In this document: piece after piece, positions 32,634 to 34,927 of the stretch | Numbering within the stretch: position 1 is the first letter of the stretch | Layout: every line of letters begins with the position of its first letter | Assembly (NCBI GenBank): GCA_902776645.1 | Contig: CACYQT010000083.1 | Location: forward strand, 1-34,927 | Reading direction: 5' to 3' | Source of the DNA: an uncultured bacterium | GTDB lineage: Bacteria > Verrucomicrobiota > Lentisphaeria > Oligosphaerales > Oligosphaeraceae | Length of the DNA: 34,927 nucleotides | Program-made: the position numbers and the translations under genes | The notes under the pieces: model-generated | Databases searched by the model: none | What the model saw: only the letters and a program-made list of their open reading frames with translations | Told to the model about the DNA's origin: nothing

Positions 32634-34927
32634 ATGAAAAAACATATTCTGGCATTTCTGTTTCTAGTCTCATGCGTCTTCGCGGAGACGACCGTCCATG
32701 TGCCCAATTTCGATTTTGAACAACAACTCAATGGCTGGCAGAATCGCAATGATCTCGCTTCCGTGGATGCGGCAGCCGCGCGTTCGGGAAATTTTGGCCT
32801 TCACGTCCTAAATACCGAAGGGAAAGGTGGTTCAAGCACCTATTCCGGCCCCTTCCATGTCAAACCGGGCGTCGGATACAGGCTTGATTTCTGGTCGAAA
32901 CGGCTGCCAGGCGGATCGGACAGAACCAGTGTCTATGTGCAGGTCTTCAATGAAAACGGCAACATGCAGCCCGCCCGCGAAACACGCGGCGAGATCGTCC
33001 TGCGCATGCAGGACACGTTTGAATGGACGCTGAACAGCCTCTACTTCATCGCCTGCAAAAACGCCGCCACCGCGCAGCTCTGGATCCATTCCCCCGGCAA
33101 TGCAAAAGTCAACGACGCGTTCGATGATTTCACCCTCCATGAACTCACGCCGGACGAAACGAAAAAAATCCCCTATCTCTCCTATTCCGGTTTTCCGGCC
33201 CCCGCTCCAGCAAAAGTCTGGCAAGTCTATGACTGGCTGCCGGACAAGCCGCAGGGCGTCGGCTATCCCGTCACACGTCGTGACAAATGGGACCATCTCC
33301 CCAATCCAACCGATGCGGATAAAATCATCGAGCGGGCGGCCACGTTCATGAAGTCCGAACCGCCCGAACTGAAGGACGAAGACTACATGCTGTTCTTGGA
33401 AAAAGGCGACCGCGGGACATACGAAAAGCCTTACCATGAACGGACATACCGACTGTTCACCTTCGCCGTCGCGGAAGGCATTGAAAACAAGGGGCGCTTC
33501 CTGCCAGCCCTCGAACGCGAAATCAACGCCATCCTTCATGAGCGCAGCTGGGTCGTCCCCGCCCATGATTCGGGTCTTACGAATTTCAACGGAACCCGCT
33601 TGTATTCAGATCTTTTCGCATCGGAACGGGCCTCCAATCTTGCAACCGTCGATTGGCTGTTTCAAGACAAACTGAAGCCGGAGACGCGCGCCATGCTGAA
33701 ACAGGAGGTCTTCCGCCGCTCCATCAATCCATTCGTCGCCATGCTCCACACGGGCGACACATACGGACATGGCTGGATGTACGGCACGAACAATTGGACC
33801 GCCGTCTGCCCGGGCAACATGGTCAACTGCATCCTCACGCTCGCGGATGACAAGCTGATACGTGCGGAAGTCATTGTGGCGTCTGAATTTGCGCAGGCGA
33901 ACTTCCTTTCCGGCTTCACGGATGACGGATACTGCTCCGAGGGGCTTGGCTACTGGGGCTACGGCTTCGGCCATTTTCTCGCCATGGGCGAACACATCCT
34001 GCAAAACACAGGCGGCAAAGTGAACATCTTCGCGAATCCCAAAGTCGGCAGAATCGCCGCTTTCGCCAAGAACATCCAGATTGAAGACGGCATCGCACCC
34101 GCATTCGCGGATTGCAATATCAACATCCAGCCGTCCATCGAACATCTTGTCCTCATCCAGCGCCATTGGCCGCAGGCTCTACGCAAACGCCTCAAGCCAC
34201 GGCAGGTATTGGATGTCAGTTTCCCCTTCATGCCGCTGATCGCCTTCGACGACGAGACGCAATACAGCCAGGCCCTGCCGGAAGACGCGCCCTATCCCAT
34301 CCGCTCGGAATTCCCGCAGGCGGGCATCTATGTCTTCCGCGACACGGATGAAAAAGGACGCGTTTTCGGCGCCGCCATCAAAGGCGGCCACAACGCCGAA
34401 CATCACAACCACAACGACGTCGGCTCCTTCGTCGTCTCCTGGAACAGCTGCCGTTTCGTCGTCGATCCGGGCGGCGAAGCCTATACGCGTGATGTTTTCA
34501 GCGACAAACGATACACGTTCAACAAGCTCAACTCCTTCGGACATCCCGTCCCCGTCGTCGCGGGGAAGCTGCAATCCCCTGGCCCCCAGGCACAAGGAAA
34601 AATCATCAAGACGGAACTGACGGATGAACAGGATACGCTCGTCATCGATTTCACATCCGCCTACGACGTTCCCGAACTCAAGTCGCTTATCCGTACATTC
34701 GTCTTCAACCGCCCGAACAAGACGATCACGTTGACGGACGCCGTCGAATTCACGGAGCCAAAAGACTTCAGCACCGCCCTCATCAGCAATGAACATGTCT
34801 TCATTAAGGCAACCGAAAAATGCACGATCTACACCCGCGAAGACAGGTGCCTGAATGTCCAAATCACGGCGGACGCCCCATTTACAACAAAATCAGAGCG
34901 GATCGTCTGCCAATTCGGAGCCCTCGG
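32634..34927 (+). CDS. Secreted heparinase II/III-like polysaccharide lyase, partial (runs off right edge)
   Basis: The ATG at 32634 opens a frame that is still open at the last base, at least 764 residues. Residues 1-18 form a signal peptide (MKKHILAFLFLVSCVFAE). Residues about 20-180 are a carbohydrate-binding-like beta-sandwich (NFDFEQQLNGWQNR start). An alpha/alpha-toroid domain follows (about 200-510), with GDTYGHGWMYGTNNW and GYCSEGLGYWGYGFG, typical of the alginate-lyase-like toroid in this family. The C-terminal beta domain contains GGHNAEHHNHNDVGSF (about residues 584-599) and VVDPGGEAYTRD, the hallmark of heparinase II/III, whose His/Asn residues bind metal and substrate. It probably cleaves acidic polysaccharides outside the cytoplasm by beta-elimination. 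The substrate is not predictable from sequence. Confidence 0.88.
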   Translation, partial: MKKHILAFLFLVSCVFAETTVHVPNFDFEQQLNGWQNRNDLASVDAAAARSGNFGLHVLNTEGKGGSSTYSGPFHVKPGVGYRLDFWSKRLPGGSDRTSVYVQVFNENGNMQPARETRGEIVLRMQDTFEWTLNSLYFIACKNAATAQLWIHSPGNAKVNDAFDDFTLHELTPDETKKIPYLSYSGFPAPAPAKVWQVYDWLPDKPQGVGYPVTRRDKWDHLPNPTDADKIIERAATFMKSEPPELKDEDYMLFLEKGDRGTYEKPYHERTYRLFTFAVAEGIENKGRFLPALEREINAILHERSWVVPAHDSGLTNFNGTRLYSDLFASERASNLATVDWLFQDKLKPETRAMLKQEVFRRSINPFVAMLHTGDTYGHGWMYGTNNWTAVCPGNMVNCILTLADDKLIRAEVIVASEFAQANFLSGFTDDGYCSEGLGYWGYGFGHFLAMGEHILQNTGGKVNIFANPKVGRIAAFAKNIQIEDGIAPAFADCNINIQPSIEHLVLIQRHWPQALRKRLKPRQVLDVSFPFMPLIAFDDETQYSQALPEDAPYPIRSEFPQAGIYVFRDTDEKGRVFGAAIKGGHNAEHHNHNDVGSFVVSWNSCRFVVDPGGEAYTRDVFSDKRYTFNKLNSFGHPVPVVAGKLQSPGPQAQGKIIKTELTDEQDTLVIDFTSAYDVPELKSLIRTFVFNRPNKTITLTDAVEFTEPKDFSTALISNEHVFIKATEKCTIYTREDRCLNVQITADAPFTTKSERIVCQFGAL

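Noticed and set aside
1..34927. tRNA and rRNA genes, complete insertion sequences and integrase attachment sites
   Set aside because: I looked for cloverleaf patterns, rRNA cores and transposase/integrase frames with terminal repeats and found none that I could support; an automated scan would be more sensitive.

Overview
The window looks like an accessory stretch of a chromosome from an anaerobic, glycan-degrading bacterium of the PVC superphylum, most likely Lentisphaerota (Victivallales-like). This rests on protein family content: a DUF4838 protein with an alpha-glucuronidase-like N-terminus, a heparinase II/III-type lyase, a CE7-type esterase, Gfo/Idh/MocA dehydrogenase, a PHP-like hydrolase family I associate with PVC bacteria, a glycyl radical enzyme and a reduced pilus/secretion assembly operon. 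No rRNA, tRNA or housekeeping marker is present, so the taxonomic call is an inference. Protein-coding DNA is GC-rich, while several intergenic stretches and small accessory genes are AT-rich.

Layout. 1-5068: a secreted metallo-beta-lactamase-fold protein (cut by the window edge) and a secreted DUF4838 protein on the minus strand, divergent from a WYL-domain regulator; the shared control region has a palindrome over a good -35 box. 5078-6311: paired palindromic repeats, a Gfo/Idh/MocA oxidoreductase, and another palindromic repeat right after its stop. 6331-8904: an AT-rich accessory patch with an exactly 10-bp-phased repeat, an Rpn-type nuclease/transposase-like gene, and a three-gene ATGA-coupled cassette (DUF3791, DUF3990, 76-aa protein) that resembles a toxin-antitoxin unit. 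9012-11636: divergent PHP-like hydrolase and secreted acetyl-xylan-esterase-like gene. 11873-16871: a four-gene secretin/PilM-PilN/PilO/PilP-like operon, with PilM and PilN fused and PilO frameshifted. 17001-22982: secreted metallophosphoesterase, M20D amidohydrolase, and a glycyl radical enzyme broken by a 19-bp tandem duplication. 23112-29240: a minus-strand run of a heterodimeric ABC exporter, a lipoprotein tyrosine phosphatase, a small lipoprotein and a DUF2235 hydrolase. 29532-31910: a DUF3737 beta-helix protein and a second DUF3990 module, this one with an HTH partner and a textbook autoregulated promoter. 32156-34927: a small membrane protein and a secreted heparinase II/III-like lyase running off the right edge.

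The glycan-related genes (DUF4838, esterase, heparinase-like lyase, dehydrogenase) fit extracellular polysaccharide breakdown followed by sugar oxidation. The secretin operon could form an envelope-spanning assembly platform, but no ATPase or pilin is here.

The most interesting features are: the two differently partnered DUF3990 modules about 22 kb apart; the perfect palindrome lying in the -35/-10 spacer of the second; the tandem duplication that breaks (and could by slippage restore) the glycyl radical enzyme; the 10-bp-phased array; and a consistent pattern in which short tandem or palindromic repeats sit within a few bases of gene stop codons.
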